In this document: positions 1 to 9,720 of the stretch, one piece after another | Numbering within the stretch: position 1 is the stretch's first letter | Layout: each line of letters begins with the position of its first letter | The notes under the pieces: model-generated | Told to the model about the DNA's origin: nothing | Databases searched by the model: none | What the model saw: only the letters and a program-made list of their open reading frames with translations | Origin: Magnetococcales bacterium | GTDB lineage: Bacteria > Pseudomonadota > Magnetococcia > Magnetococcales > Magnetaquicoccaceae | Length of the DNA: 64,000 bases | NCBI GenBank assembly: GCA_015231915.1 | Contig: JADGAR010000009.1 | Coordinates: 24,758-88,757, forward strand | Reading direction: 5' to 3' | Position numbers and translations under genes: made by a program

Positions 1-2
1 AG

Positions 3-728
3 GAGGAAGTCAAGGCAGCCGGTGATGTCATTCCCATGAACCGTTGGATTTACTACCCCAACCGCAACATCCGCCGCCTTGGTCCCTACTCCAGGAGCGT
101 ACTGAGCCTTGCCGGACAGTTTTGCGTTCTCGGTTCTGGAGCGCTCTCACTCCTTGGCAGCCGAGGCAACCGCTATGCCGATGACATCGAACGATTCATT
201 TTGAGCGGGCGTCCCCTCCTGGTCTTCTGTTCGCCACGCATCATGGTAGACGCCTACACAAAGCGCAACCCGACCCTGGATCAGGTTTTTCACGTCTTTG
301 GTCGCGCCCTGGCCAGAGGCGCGAACCTCTTTTTCCTCATAGGCAGGAATCGACTGGCCCTCCATTGCCGCATCACCGAGGATCTGGTGGTATTTGAAAG
401 CAAGCACGCCGAGTATACCACCATTCGCGACGAGCACCGCGTGCGCTCCGTGGAGATGTCGCGCGCCATGATACACAGCCTTACAGACCTGCAAACAAAC
501 CAAGATTTTTTCAGACGTATCACCAATTACGAACAACTTGAGGCCACGGCACGAGAATTCGGCGGCGGTTTTCTGTCCGAACCCGAAATCTTCATGCGCA
601 CTCATTTCGCTGACCGGTTTCACATGGGCGTACCCAAGCAGGACAGTGGACCCATCTACGATCTCGACACCAACTGGGATCAGGAACTCCTCGACGCCAG
701 TCAAATCCGCCAAGTACCAGTGGACTGA
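3..728 (+). CDS. Unrecognised protein, 5' end outside window
   Basis: An ATG at 36 opens a 230-residue frame, but the same frame runs without a stop back to base 3 (coding EEVKAAGDVIP before that Met), so the true start is probably upstream of the window. The visible part is soluble-looking, with a short hydrophobic patch (LAGQFCVLGSGALSLLG) and a core strand motif RPLLVFCSPRIMVDAY; the C-terminus is acidic. I do not recognise the family and see no catalytic motif, signal peptide or transmembrane segment that I would trust. It lies 56 bp before another unrecognised gene on the same strand. Base composition is normal for the window, unlike its neighbour. The frame and codon use support a real gene; the function is unknown. 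Confidence 0.6.
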   Translation, partial: EEVKAAGDVIPMNRWIYYPNRNIRRLGPYSRSVLSLAGQFCVLGSGALSLLGSRGNRYADDIERFILSGRPLLVFCSPRIMVDAYTKRNPTLDQVFHVFGRALARGANLFFLIGRNRLALHCRITEDLVVFESKHAEYTTIRDEHRVRSVEMSRAMIHSLTDLQTNQDFFRRITNYEQLEATAREFGGGFLSEPEIFMRTHFADRFHMGVPKQDSGPIYDLDTNWDQELLDASQIRQVPVD

Positions 729-784
729 TTCTCCTCGAAAGTCTCCTCTCCACATCCGAAACCACCTGCGAAACGCTTATTATT

Positions 785-2149
785 ATGAATCATATCGAAC
801 TTGCCGCGCTGAGTCACATACGCAGCTTAGAGACGGGATCACTAACTATTCTAATCAAAGAATGCAATAATATTAATGCAACAAACCCGATACAGCACAA
901 ACATAACAACACAAGCATCATGCTTCCCTACTTGCTAACGGGACATGCTCTCTTGACATCAAGATATATGAAAAAATTCATAACAACAAACAAAGAGACC
1001 GGCATCCACTCCATTGCCCATTTGGTACGAGAAACTGCCATCAAAAACGGTCATCAACGTCTGCAATTCAAAAAGATGGATGATCGATACCTTTCCAGGC
1101 TCGTCAATATTGGTAATGACTTAGCGTTATCAATAACCCATACATTAGGATCTTCCGCATTCACATCACCAACCCGGTGCGCATTCCTGTTTCATGAAGT
1201 ATGGGCGGTAGTTGGTGGATTGCGTTATGGAGAAGCGGGCGTATTGGCCAAAAGATTGAACTGGATTAATGAAAACCAAAGATATTTCGAAATTGATACG
1301 GGGAGCTATCCGCTCACAAAAAAAATACCAGAGAGAAAGCCATTTTACGCGTGCCGGTTCCAAACGATCCAGAATTTGGCGGAAACTTATCTTGGCAACA
1401 CACTGACAGATCATAAAGAGACCCCCCAACCCCTCAAAGAGCAAGTTGCCCGACTTCGCGGCTTTCTTGAAAACTGCAGAGACATTCACTCTCCTTTGCC
1501 ACCCAACCGGCATGGAGCATACACCTCTGAAGTTGAGCCGCAATTCGCGCCATTTCCCTTCGTCGCATTCCATGCTCTACAGCACTGGGCCCAGGCTTTG
1601 CTTGCAGATACAGAACAACATAATTTAAAACACCAACAAACAACATCTTACATTTTAATTGAAGCCATTATAGACCAAAACGTTGGAATATCACGTTATG
1701 GAATCGATTTTCTCACCGACAAATCTGCCTATGGTTGCGAATCTGGTACAAGAATAACTTTAGCAATTAATGCAATGCGCTTCGCAGCTGATATGGCCAT
1801 TAAACTCAACCGCAGCCCAACCGATGTGTTTTTCGAACTCTGGGGTGGATTACAGCCATTTATGGATGAAGAAGTCATCAAAAATGATCCTGACAATATC
1901 ATTTGTCGGTTTTACTTAGATATAGACAATCCGCCTTTCAATTTCCTTCCAAACAATAATAATAATATTTTTATACTGTTTTTCAAATGGTTAAAATATA
2001 ACCACACACAAAATAAATTAAAGTTTTATAATCAACGTAACCCACCACGCTCTTTCGGTCGCTTGCTTGCCAGGTGGCTGAAAAACCATCTGCCAAATTC
2101 CCTTTACCAACCGATCGGCTGGCTGTTCTCCCGGACAACAACATATTAA
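785..2149 (+). CDS. Unrecognised A+T-rich protein, likely acquired
   Basis: A 454-residue frame from ATG 785. Its DNA is clearly more A+T-rich than the rest of the window, with many AAT/AAC, AAA and ATA codons and an asparagine run (about residues 388-392) before a hydrophobic stretch (IFILFFKWL). There is no signal peptide and no recognised motif. The central region contains HEVWAVVGGLRY and FVAFHALQHWAQALLAD, the C-terminus is basic, and it ends close to a convergently transcribed kinase gene. The composition contrast points to horizontal acquisition. An internal ATG at 920 is an alternative start. It could be a membrane-associated accessory protein, but I cannot assign a role. Confidence 0.6.
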   Translation: MNHIELAALSHIRSLETGSLTILIKECNNINATNPIQHKHNNTSIMLPYLLTGHALLTSRYMKKFITTNKETGIHSIAHLVRETAIKNGHQRLQFKKMDDRYLSRLVNIGNDLALSITHTLGSSAFTSPTRCAFLFHEVWAVVGGLRYGEAGVLAKRLNWINENQRYFEIDTGSYPLTKKIPERKPFYACRFQTIQNLAETYLGNTLTDHKETPQPLKEQVARLRGFLENCRDIHSPLPPNRHGAYTSEVEPQFAPFPFVAFHALQHWAQALLADTEQHNLKHQQTTSYILIEAIIDQNVGISRYGIDFLTDKSAYGCESGTRITLAINAMRFAADMAIKLNRSPTDVFFELWGGLQPFMDEEVIKNDPDNIICRFYLDIDNPPFNFLPNNNNNIFILFFKWLKYNHTQNKLKFYNQRNPPRSFGRLLARWLKNHLPNSLYQPIGWLFSRTTTY

Positions 2150-2213
2150 ACAAATACCCAACTGACGGACAAACCAGCTTCCTCTGCTTCGCGGCACAGT
2201 CGCAAAGAACGCT

Positions 2214-3905
2214 TTACCCCCCCACCTCATGCAATGCGCGAACCCGTTGCATGGCCGCCAACAGGGTCTTCTTGCCGACAGGCTTGGAGAGATAAAGATC
2301 ACAGCCGGCCTCCCGGCTGCGCGTCTCCTCGCCCTCCATGGCATGGGCCGAAAGGGCGATGATCGGGACCGGGGGCGTGCCGGAGTCACGCTCCCATTGG
2401 CGGATCCGGCGGGTGGCCGAATAGCCGTCTTGCACCGGCATCTGGATGTCCATGAGCACCACGTCGAACCGTTCCGCCATCACCCGCTCCACCGCCTGGG
2501 CGCCATCGGGCACCATGACCAGCCCATGCCCGGATTTCTCGAGATAGGCCGCAATCAAGATACGATTCTCCTCGACATCCTCTGCAAGCAGTATCCGCAA
2601 GGGACCCGCCTGGCGCACCGTTGCGGATGCGGCTGGCGGCGCGGGAGGCGCGGACGACGCGCCTGGCGCCTCGCGAAACGGCAGGGTGAAATGAAACGCG
2701 CTCCCCTCTCCCGGACGACTCTCCACCCAGATCCGTCCGCCCATCATCTCCACCAGGCACCGGGAGATGGTCAGACCCAGTCCGGTCCCGCCGAATTGCC
2801 GGGTAATGCCGGCATCGGCCTGAACGAATTGATCGAAGATGCACCCCTGCTGCTCCGGCGCAATGCCGATACCGGTATCCCGCACCGAGAGCAGCAAGGC
2901 ACTCCCCTCTTGCGGCGCCCACGCCAGACGCACATCGATCCGGCCCCGTTGGGTGAACTTGAGGGCATTGCCGAGCAGATTGAGCAAAACCTGCCGCAAA
3001 CGATTCTCATCGCACAACAGGGTCGCAGGCATGACGCCGGCCACCTCCAGGGCCACCTCCAGCCCTTTGCTCCCGGCGGCGATACGCATCATGTCGGTGG
3101 TTTCCGCCACGAGTTTCTCGATGGAACAGGAGGTCGGGTTCAAAACGATCCTCCCCTCCTCGATCCGGGCGAAATCGAGAATGTCATCGATCACCCCCAG
3201 CAGGGCCTTGCCGGAAGTGTGCATGATCCGGACATACTCATGCTGCCGGGGGGTCAGGTCGGTCTCCCGCAGCATCTCGGCCAGACCCAGCACCACGTTC
3301 ATGGGGGTGCGGATCTCATGGCTCATGCTGGCCAGAAAATTGGTCTTGGCCTGACTGTATCGCTCCGCTTCGCCCTTGGCCTCCAGAAGTTCGGCGTTGC
3401 GTTTTTCCAGCTCCCTGGTGCGCTCGATCACACGGGACTCCAGTTCCCGGTTGATCTGTCGCAGGGCGGCGTCCTTTTCTTGCAGCTCCTTCACGGCGCG
3501 GGCCAGCTTGCGCTCCCGGTCGAACAGCCGCAGATAGAGACGAATGCGGTTGAGCAGCAGATGATTGTCGATGGGCTTGGTCAGATAATCCACCGCCCCC
3601 AGTTCGTAGCCGTGACGGATGAACTCCTCGGTCCGAAACACCGCCGTCAGAAAAAGAATGGGAATCTCCCGGGTCCGCTCCAGCATCTTCAGGTGCCGTG
3701 CGGTCTCGAAGCCGTCCATGACCGGCATCCGCACATCCAGGAGGATCAAATCCACGGCCTGATCGATGGTGATGGCCAGCGCCTCCTGGCCGGAAGCGGC
3801 CTCCAGCACCCGGCATTCCGGCACCCGGTCCAGCAGGGTACGCAGGGTGAATCGATTATGGTCATTATCATCGACAATCAGCACAACATAACAATCAGAC
3901 ATCAT
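2214..3905 (-). CDS. Hybrid histidine kinase REC-HisKA-HATPase-REC
   Basis: A cytoplasmic two-component hybrid kinase of 563 residues. Order: receiver 1 (about 5-125, acidic pair at 12-13, phosphoacceptor D57, K at TKPID), coiled coil (130-190), HisKA with phosphoacceptor H196 in MSHEIRTP, HATPase_c with the DTGIGI and GGTGLGL boxes, then receiver 2 (LLAEDVEENR, LMDIQMP, LSKPVG). There is no sensory or membrane domain, so input probably arrives by phosphorylation of receiver 1. ATG 3905 (or 3902) was chosen because it overlaps the stop of the upstream CheB-CheR gene at 3895; the longer frame starting at 4010 lies inside that gene. It is the last gene of a five-gene minus-strand signalling operon. 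Family call is firm; partner unknown. Confidence 0.93.
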   Translation of the reverse strand: MMSDCYVVLIVDDNDHNRFTLRTLLDRVPECRVLEAASGQEALAITIDQAVDLILLDVRMPVMDGFETARHLKMLERTREIPILFLTAVFRTEEFIRHGYELGAVDYLTKPIDNHLLLNRIRLYLRLFDRERKLARAVKELQEKDAALRQINRELESRVIERTRELEKRNAELLEAKGEAERYSQAKTNFLASMSHEIRTPMNVVLGLAEMLRETDLTPRQHEYVRIMHTSGKALLGVIDDILDFARIEEGRIVLNPTSCSIEKLVAETTDMMRIAAGSKGLEVALEVAGVMPATLLCDENRLRQVLLNLLGNALKFTQRGRIDVRLAWAPQEGSALLLSVRDTGIGIAPEQQGCIFDQFVQADAGITRQFGGTGLGLTISRCLVEMMGGRIWVESRPGEGSAFHFTLPFREAPGASSAPPAPPAASATVRQAGPLRILLAEDVEENRILIAAYLEKSGHGLVMVPDGAQAVERVMAERFDVVLMDIQMPVQDGYSATRRIRQWERDSGTPPVPIIALSAHAMEGEETRSREAGCDLYLSKPVGKKTLLAAMQRVRALHEVGG

Positions 3906-5598
3906 GCGCGACCTCCTCGACTTCCAGAACGCGATACAGACGCATTTTTTCATTGACCGGTGCCAGCCGATCCGCCCCCGGGATGCGCCACAGGCTCTCG
4001 CTGGGGCCAAGCATCAACCTGCCGTCATGATGCAGGCAGCGGGCGAACAAACCGAGCGCCCTGGCCTGCAGCGCCTCGTCGAAATAGATCAGCAGATTGC
4101 GGCACAGGATCAACTGGAACTCGTTGAACGGCCCGTCGCTCACCAGGGAGTGGTGATAGAAAAACAGCTTCTCCCGCAAGGCGGGAACGATCTCGAACCA
4201 GTTCTCCCGTATCGTGCAGTGGTCGTCGAAAGGGCGCGCACCGCCGGCCAGGGCATGGTTGGCCCTCGCCCGGGGGAGGGCCTGGGCGGGATAGAGGCCG
4301 TTGCGCGCCTCCTTGAGCACCAGGGGATTGATATCCGTGGCATAAATGCTGCTCCTGCCCAGCAACCCCGCCTCATCGAGGAGCATGGCCAGGGAATAGG
4401 CCTCCTCGCCGGTCGCACAGCCGGCCACCCAGATCTTGATGCGTGGAAAACTGGCCAGAAAGGGAAACACCTCGTCGCGCAGGCAGAGAAACTGCGCCGG
4501 ACTCCGGAAAAAATGGGTCACGTTGATGGAGAGCGCAAAAAAGAAACGCTCGAAAGCCGCAGGCAACGTCAACACCAGCGCCTGAAAAGCGAAAAAGTTG
4601 GCGGTTCGTTCTCCGGCCATGGCGACGCTGCAACGGCGCAACAGGGACTCCTCCCGATAGTGGGTGAAATCGTAGCCATGGCACTGGGCCACGGCTGCCA
4701 GAAAAAGGCGCATCACGCCAGCCGTGAGGGGGGCATCCCCCAGGGCGGCGGCAGCGGCGAAACTGGCCAGGGCACTCGCCGGCAGGCTGTGGGCACAGGC
4801 GCCCTGCTTTTTGGCCGCGACCACCAGATCCCTGGCTTCGCACTCGTCAGGATCCTCCGCCAGGGCCATGCCGCCCAGTTCGCGCACGCACGCAAGCCCC
4901 CCCACCCCATCCTGGCCATGGCCGCACAACAGGATGGCCATGGCAGCCGTGCCATACGCGCGGGCCACCGATTCGAACAGCGCGTCGATGGAAGGGCGGG
5001 CATGATGAATCCTGGCATCGCGTGTGACATAGACCAGGCCGTTGCCGACCCGCATATTGTACCCCGACGGGGCCACATAGAGCGTGCCGGGCCTGACCGG
5101 GGTCATGGTGCTGGGCATCTCCACCCGGTAGCGACTCTCTGCGGTCAGGATGCGATCCAGAAGATTGGGACTCTCTTCGGGGACGTGCTGCACCACAAAA
5201 ACCGCCAACTCCCCGATGGGCAACTCCCGCAGGATCTGCAACAGCTTCTCCAGACTGCCGGTGGACCCGCCCAGGGCCAGGGCGGCAAAGCGACGTTCCC
5301 GAACGACGGGCGGGTCGGGGACGACCAGCCGGACGGCTATCCCCAGTCCGAGCAGATAGGCGAAGAGATGGGGATGATACACCGTGACGCAATTGCCGGG
5401 ATTGCGCCGGGTGAATGCCGCCAGCTCCGCCACCCGGACGGAATCGAACCATGTCATCTCGAAAAAGGTCACCTCCACGGGCCGATCCATGGGGGTCTCC
5501 AGATGACGCCGCAAGGTGGCCTCCTCCTCCGGGTCGAGCGCCTCGCCCTGCACCAGCAGGTGGCAAAGGTCGGGACGCATGCTGACCATGACGTTCAT
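3895..5598 (-). CDS. CheB-CheR fusion with STAS-like N-terminus
   Basis: 567 residues joining a chemoreceptor methylesterase and methyltransferase. The CheB part keeps the expected catalytic residues: S112 in GGSTGS, H138 in VVQHVP and D230 in GHGQDG. The CheR part has the N-terminal helical region (DFTHYREESLLRR), THFFR, the SAM-binding VAGCATGEEAYSLA (about 391-404), ATDIN, and CRNLLIYF. Classical CheB has an N-terminal receiver; here the first ~95 residues instead read like a STAS fold (VTFFEMTWFDSVRVAELAAF). The start at ATG 5598 overlaps the upstream kinase stop by ATGA. No chemoreceptors or cheA/cheW occur nearby, so this may modify a non-flagellar signalling protein. Activities are inferred from motifs. 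Confidence 0.93.
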   Translation of the reverse strand: MNVMVSMRPDLCHLLVQGEALDPEEEATLRRHLETPMDRPVEVTFFEMTWFDSVRVAELAAFTRRNPGNCVTVYHPHLFAYLLGLGIAVRLVVPDPPVVRERRFAALALGGSTGSLEKLLQILRELPIGELAVFVVQHVPEESPNLLDRILTAESRYRVEMPSTMTPVRPGTLYVAPSGYNMRVGNGLVYVTRDARIHHARPSIDALFESVARAYGTAAMAILLCGHGQDGVGGLACVRELGGMALAEDPDECEARDLVVAAKKQGACAHSLPASALASFAAAAALGDAPLTAGVMRLFLAAVAQCHGYDFTHYREESLLRRCSVAMAGERTANFFAFQALVLTLPAAFERFFFALSINVTHFFRSPAQFLCLRDEVFPFLASFPRIKIWVAGCATGEEAYSLAMLLDEAGLLGRSSIYATDINPLVLKEARNGLYPAQALPRARANHALAGGARPFDDHCTIRENWFEIVPALREKLFFYHHSLVSDGPFNEFQLILCRNLLIYFDEALQARALGLFARCLHHDGRLMLGPSESLWRIPGADRLAPVNEKMRLYRVLEVEEVAHDV

Positions 5599-8500
5599 GC
5601 GGCCCGTTCCAGCCAGAGCTTCACCATGTTGACCAGGATCTCGTAGTCGGCGGGCTTGGCCAGATAGTCGTTGGCCCCGCAGGCCAGGCAGCGTTCCCGG
5701 TCCTCCCGGAAGGCCTTGGCGGTAAGCACGAGGATGGGCAGTTTTTCGCATCCGGGCAGTTGCCGGATGCGGGAGATGGTTTCGTAGCCATCCATGCCGG
5801 GCATCATGATGTCCATCAGGATCAGATCCACCGGGTGGAGCGCCAGCCGCTCCAACGCCTTGGCCCCGCTGATGGCGGTCACCACCTTGGCCCCTTTGCT
5901 TTCCAGGGCGGCGGACACCACGAAGAGATTGCGGGGATCGTCATCCACCACCATCAGGGTGTGACCCGCCAGGGAGGTCTGCTCACTGGAGGCCGGCATC
6001 GGCAACACCCCCGGGCGCGTTTGGCGGGGTTCACGGGGCAGCCGGCTCAGGAAACGTTCCACGTCCCGCAGCAGCCGCTGCCCGGCCTGGGGCGACTCCT
6101 GAATCAGGCTGTCGGTCAGGCCGCGCAGTCGTGCCTCCTCGTCTTCATCCAGGGTGGCTCCGCAATAGACGATGAGGAACAGTTCCGGATCCATGGTCTT
6201 GAGCCGGTCGCACAACTCCAGCGAGGGAACGCCGCCGGACAGCCTTGCATCCACCACCGCAACCCCGAACCGGGTGCCGGACGCCTCGCGCAAGGCCTCC
6301 TGGGCGCCGGCGACGGTCACGATCCGCACCGGGGGATCCCGAAAGCGCTCCTCCACCATTTCCGCGCGCAGATGTTCCCCTTCCACGATCAATACCGGCG
6401 CCGACCCGGCGGCAGCCGGCAATCCGGCGAACAACTCCTCGGCCAGGACGATGGCCTTGTCGCTCACCGGCTTGCGCAGATAGCCGAGGGCGCCGTCCGG
6501 CACCCCCTCCCGATCCCGTCCGGATACGACATAGACGGGTATGGCATGCAACGCCTCGGAACGTTTCAGTTGCGCCAACACCTCCATCCCGTCCATGTCC
6601 GGCAGCCCCAGATCCAGGATGATGCCCGCTGGCCGGAAACGGGCAGCCAGTTCCAATCCCTCTTCTCCAGAGCGGGCGGCGACGGTTTTCTTGCCCAGAC
6701 GGTGATTCAGCAGGATGACGGTTCTGCAAAAACTGGCCTCGTCATCGATGATGAGAATGGGATGCTCCCCGGGATCCAGGGCGTTGCGGTCATCCTCCAG
6801 ATCGAAGGCCGGTTCCTCAGGCGGGGAGGGCAAGGGGGTGGCAACCGGCTCTTCGTCCGACGGTTCGTCTGGAGCGGGCGCCAAATGCAAGGGCAGATGG
6901 AGCACAAAACGGCTCCCTTCCCCTTCCTGGCTGTGCAATGACAACCTGCCACCCAGCAGGACGACAAATTTCCTGCTGATGGACAACCCCAGACCGGTGC
7001 CCCCGAAGCGCCGCGAAATGGAGCCATCCGCCTGCTGGAACTCCTCGAAAATCAACTCCTGCTTCTCCGGGGGGATGCCGATGCCAGTGTCGCTCACCTC
7101 CATGACCACCGGCAGTTGGGGATCCTCGCCGGGACGGATGGTCAAAGAGACCCGACCGCGCGGGGTGAACTTGCAGGCGTTGGACAACAGATTGCGCAGC
7201 ACCTGGGAGAGCTTGTGGCGATCGGTGGTCAAGGTGGCTTGCAAGGTGTCCTCCATGTGGAGTTCCAACCCCTTTTCGCGTGCCACGGCCTGAAACAGGC
7301 TCCGTTGCTCATCGAGCACCTCGCCGGAATGGACCGGTTCCAGATGGGGCCTGGACTTGCCCGACTCCAGCGCGGAAAGATCGAGGATGTCGTTGATCAG
7401 CCGCAACAACTCGCTGCCCGCCTCGTGGATCACCTGCACCTGCCTGACGGAAGTGTCGTCCAACCTGCCGTCCTCGTTGAGGCGCATCATGTTGGAAAGC
7501 AGAATGATGGAGTTGAGCGGCGTGCGCAACTCGTGGGACATGTTGGCCAGAAATTCCGACTTGTAGCGGTTGGAGGCCTCCAACTGTTTGGCCTTGCGGT
7601 TCAGGTCCCCCTGGGAGAGCGACAGCGCCCGGTTCTTGCCCGCCAGTTCTTCCGCCTGGTGCAGCAGGCGCGCCTGCTGCCGTTCCATCTGGGAATTGGC
7701 CTGTTGCAACTCCTCGGTCTGCTGTTGGAGTTGCTGCTGCTGCTCTTCCATCTGGGCATTGGTCTGACGCAACTCCTCGGTCTGCTGTTGGAGCTTCTGT
7801 TGCTGGATTTCCAGGGTGACGTTGGCGCGGGTCGCCTGCTCGGTGCGCTCCTGGGCGACACGGCGCGCCTCCTCGGCTTCGGCCAGCAGGGCGCGGATCC
7901 GCTCCCGCTGCAGGGCGACGAAGAGAAACGAGACGATCACATCGGCTGCGGCGGCCAGGAAGGCCCGCTGCGGGTCGTCGAATCCCTGGAACGAGGCCAG
8001 TTCGATCACCCCGAGCACCTCTCCCTCCCGCAGCAGCGGCCAGGTGCAGGTGAACAGGGGGGGCCGGCTGGTGAGGCCGGTGGTGATCGGGGGGGGATCC
8101 TCCTCCGGCACGGTCAGGAGAATGGGTTGTTTTTCCAAGGCCGCCTGTCCCACCGCCCCCTCGCCGAGACGGAAGCGGTTGCCCAGCCGGGTGCGTTGGG
8201 TATACATGTAGGAACCCAACAGATCCAGGGCGCGACTCTCCGGATCGAAGAGGTAGAACACCCCCCGACCGGCTTCCAGATAGCGGCCCAGCATGCCGAT
8301 GGCCTGTTCCGCCACTTCCTGGGGTTTGAGGTCTGCGGCGAGCATCCGGTTGAGACGCTCGATCCCTTCCTGGTGCCAGGTGCGTCGCCGCTCCTGCTCC
8401 CGGTTCTCCCGCAACTGCCGGGTCATGTTGCCGAGCGCGCTCCCCAACCGGTCGTTGTCCGACAGCAGGGGCACCTCTCTGGCGTAATCCCCCCTGGCGA

Positions 8501-9701
8501 TGGCATCCGCCAGGTCGGCGAGTTCCCCCAGGTTGCGGGTGAGGCGTTCGGTGGAATCCAGCATCCAGCGCAGTTCGTCCTTCCCCTTGTAGACGATCTC
8601 CTCGCGGACATACGCCCCCTGTCCCAACATCCGGATCTGGCGGGTCACGAACAGCAATGGCCGCATCAGCCGGTCCAGATAAAAACGCGCGACCAGCCAG
8701 ATCAGCGCCAGCAGGCCAAGCGTCAAGGCGCCGAACAGCTCCTTGAAATCCCGCAAATCCTTCAACGCCACCGACTGGGGCACGGCCCCCACCAGGATCC
8801 AGTCCTGTTGCCGGTCGGTGGGATGGGGATGCACCCGCTGAAAGGCGATGATCTGATCCCGATGGGACAAGGATCCCATCTCCCGATCCTGGATCCGCTC
8901 CAACAGACCGGGATGGAGGGCGGCGAAGGGTTCCCCCTGACCAATGGGAAACAGGGTGCGCCCGGAGGTATCGATCAGATGAAACGTGCTGCCTTGCAGG
9001 TTGTGCATCGCCGAACGGATGTAATCCAGAAAGCCATCGGCCAGCAACGTGTTGACCAGCACGCCATACTTGACCTTGTTGGCCCCGTAAACCGGGGTTG
9101 CGATCCGCACCACCGGCAGCAGGGGCATCCGGACGGTGCCGCGATCCTTGTCGTAATCGAGGGAGGAGACCACGACCCCTCCCGGTTCCAGCGCCATGGC
9201 CCGCCGGAACTCTTCCTGAAAACTGACATCCTCCAATTCTTCTTCCCTGGACAGGGTGACCTCCCTGGTGACCGGATGGCGTCGGATCTCGATGGTTTCC
9301 CGGCCCTGGCGATCCAAAAACCTGATTTCACGAACATGACGATCATGGGTAACATAACTTATAAACTCATCCGCAGTCGCATGTTTCCACAGATCCATCT
9401 GCTGAAATTCTTTCAGATCCTGGGCATACAGGTGGCGCAGCAGAGAGAAATGTTGCGAGAGAGAACGAACATCGTCATGGACGATATCAAAAAACGATGA
9501 AATGTTTTTGCCGGTTTCGTTGGTGTAGCCCCAGACCAGTCCCTGCGCCTTGTCGGTATGGGCGATGCTGGCCTGCCGATAACCGTACCCCCCCACCGTC
9601 CCCACCGCGATGACGGCCAGCAGATAGAAAAACAAGGCGATCTTGCCCCGCACACCCACGGAGCGCAACCGCGTCAAGACGGAAAAGCGACCGGTATCCA
9701 T
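5595..9701 (-). CDS. Membrane hybrid histidine kinase, Cache-HAMP-GAF with three receivers
   Basis: 1368 residues. TM1 (about 20-42), a periplasmic double-Cache-like sensor (45-320), TM2 (324-342), HAMP (345-400), GAF (455-600), a glutamine-rich coiled coil (610-710) with two tandem QQQTEEL heptad copies, HisKA with H723 in MSHELRTP, and HATPase_c (DTGIGIP, GGTGLGL). Receiver 1 (about 985-1095) and receiver 3 (1245-1365) have the full acidic pair, Asp and Lys. Receiver 2 (1100-1215) begins LIVEGEH, lacks the acidic pair and lacks the usual K-P. It lies 19 bp after the secreted repeat protein and overlaps the CheB-CheR fusion by ATGA, so it is the likely sensor of this operon. The ligand is unknown. 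Confidence 0.94.
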   Translation of the reverse strand: MDTGRFSVLTRLRSVGVRGKIALFFYLLAVIAVGTVGGYGYRQASIAHTDKAQGLVWGYTNETGKNISSFFDIVHDDVRSLSQHFSLLRHLYAQDLKEFQQMDLWKHATADEFISYVTHDRHVREIRFLDRQGRETIEIRRHPVTREVTLSREEELEDVSFQEEFRRAMALEPGGVVVSSLDYDKDRGTVRMPLLPVVRIATPVYGANKVKYGVLVNTLLADGFLDYIRSAMHNLQGSTFHLIDTSGRTLFPIGQGEPFAALHPGLLERIQDREMGSLSHRDQIIAFQRVHPHPTDRQQDWILVGAVPQSVALKDLRDFKELFGALTLGLLALIWLVARFYLDRLMRPLLFVTRQIRMLGQGAYVREEIVYKGKDELRWMLDSTERLTRNLGELADLADAIARGDYAREVPLLSDNDRLGSALGNMTRQLRENREQERRRTWHQEGIERLNRMLAADLKPQEVAEQAIGMLGRYLEAGRGVFYLFDPESRALDLLGSYMYTQRTRLGNRFRLGEGAVGQAALEKQPILLTVPEEDPPPITTGLTSRPPLFTCTWPLLREGEVLGVIELASFQGFDDPQRAFLAAAADVIVSFLFVALQRERIRALLAEAEEARRVAQERTEQATRANVTLEIQQQKLQQQTEELRQTNAQMEEQQQQLQQQTEELQQANSQMERQQARLLHQAEELAGKNRALSLSQGDLNRKAKQLEASNRYKSEFLANMSHELRTPLNSIILLSNMMRLNEDGRLDDTSVRQVQVIHEAGSELLRLINDILDLSALESGKSRPHLEPVHSGEVLDEQRSLFQAVAREKGLELHMEDTLQATLTTDRHKLSQVLRNLLSNACKFTPRGRVSLTIRPGEDPQLPVVMEVSDTGIGIPPEKQELIFEEFQQADGSISRRFGGTGLGLSISRKFVVLLGGRLSLHSQEGEGSRFVLHLPLHLAPAPDEPSDEEPVATPLPSPPEEPAFDLEDDRNALDPGEHPILIIDDEASFCRTVILLNHRLGKKTVAARSGEEGLELAARFRPAGIILDLGLPDMDGMEVLAQLKRSEALHAIPVYVVSGRDREGVPDGALGYLRKPVSDKAIVLAEELFAGLPAAAGSAPVLIVEGEHLRAEMVEERFRDPPVRIVTVAGAQEALREASGTRFGVAVVDARLSGGVPSLELCDRLKTMDPELFLIVYCGATLDEDEEARLRGLTDSLIQESPQAGQRLLRDVERFLSRLPREPRQTRPGVLPMPASSEQTSLAGHTLMVVDDDPRNLFVVSAALESKGAKVVTAISGAKALERLALHPVDLILMDIMMPGMDGYETISRIRQLPGCEKLPILVLTAKAFREDRERCLACGANDYLAKPADYEILVNMVKLWLERAA

Positions 9702-9720
9702 AGGTGTGCGCTCCTTGGGT

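Noticed and set aside
2229..5646. Long plus-strand frames opposite the REC-kinase and CheB-CheR genes
   Set aside because: Shadows of conserved minus-strand genes; no family resemblance.
7600..7830. Tandem repeat in the CTGCTGTTGGAGTTG-type sequence
   Set aside because: It encodes two heptad copies of the Gln-rich coiled coil within the kinase; normal for signalling helices.
7116..9500. 794-residue plus-strand frame opposite the three-receiver kinase
   Set aside because: Antisense of a well supported gene, low-complexity Gln/Gly/Leu composition, no ribosome-binding site.
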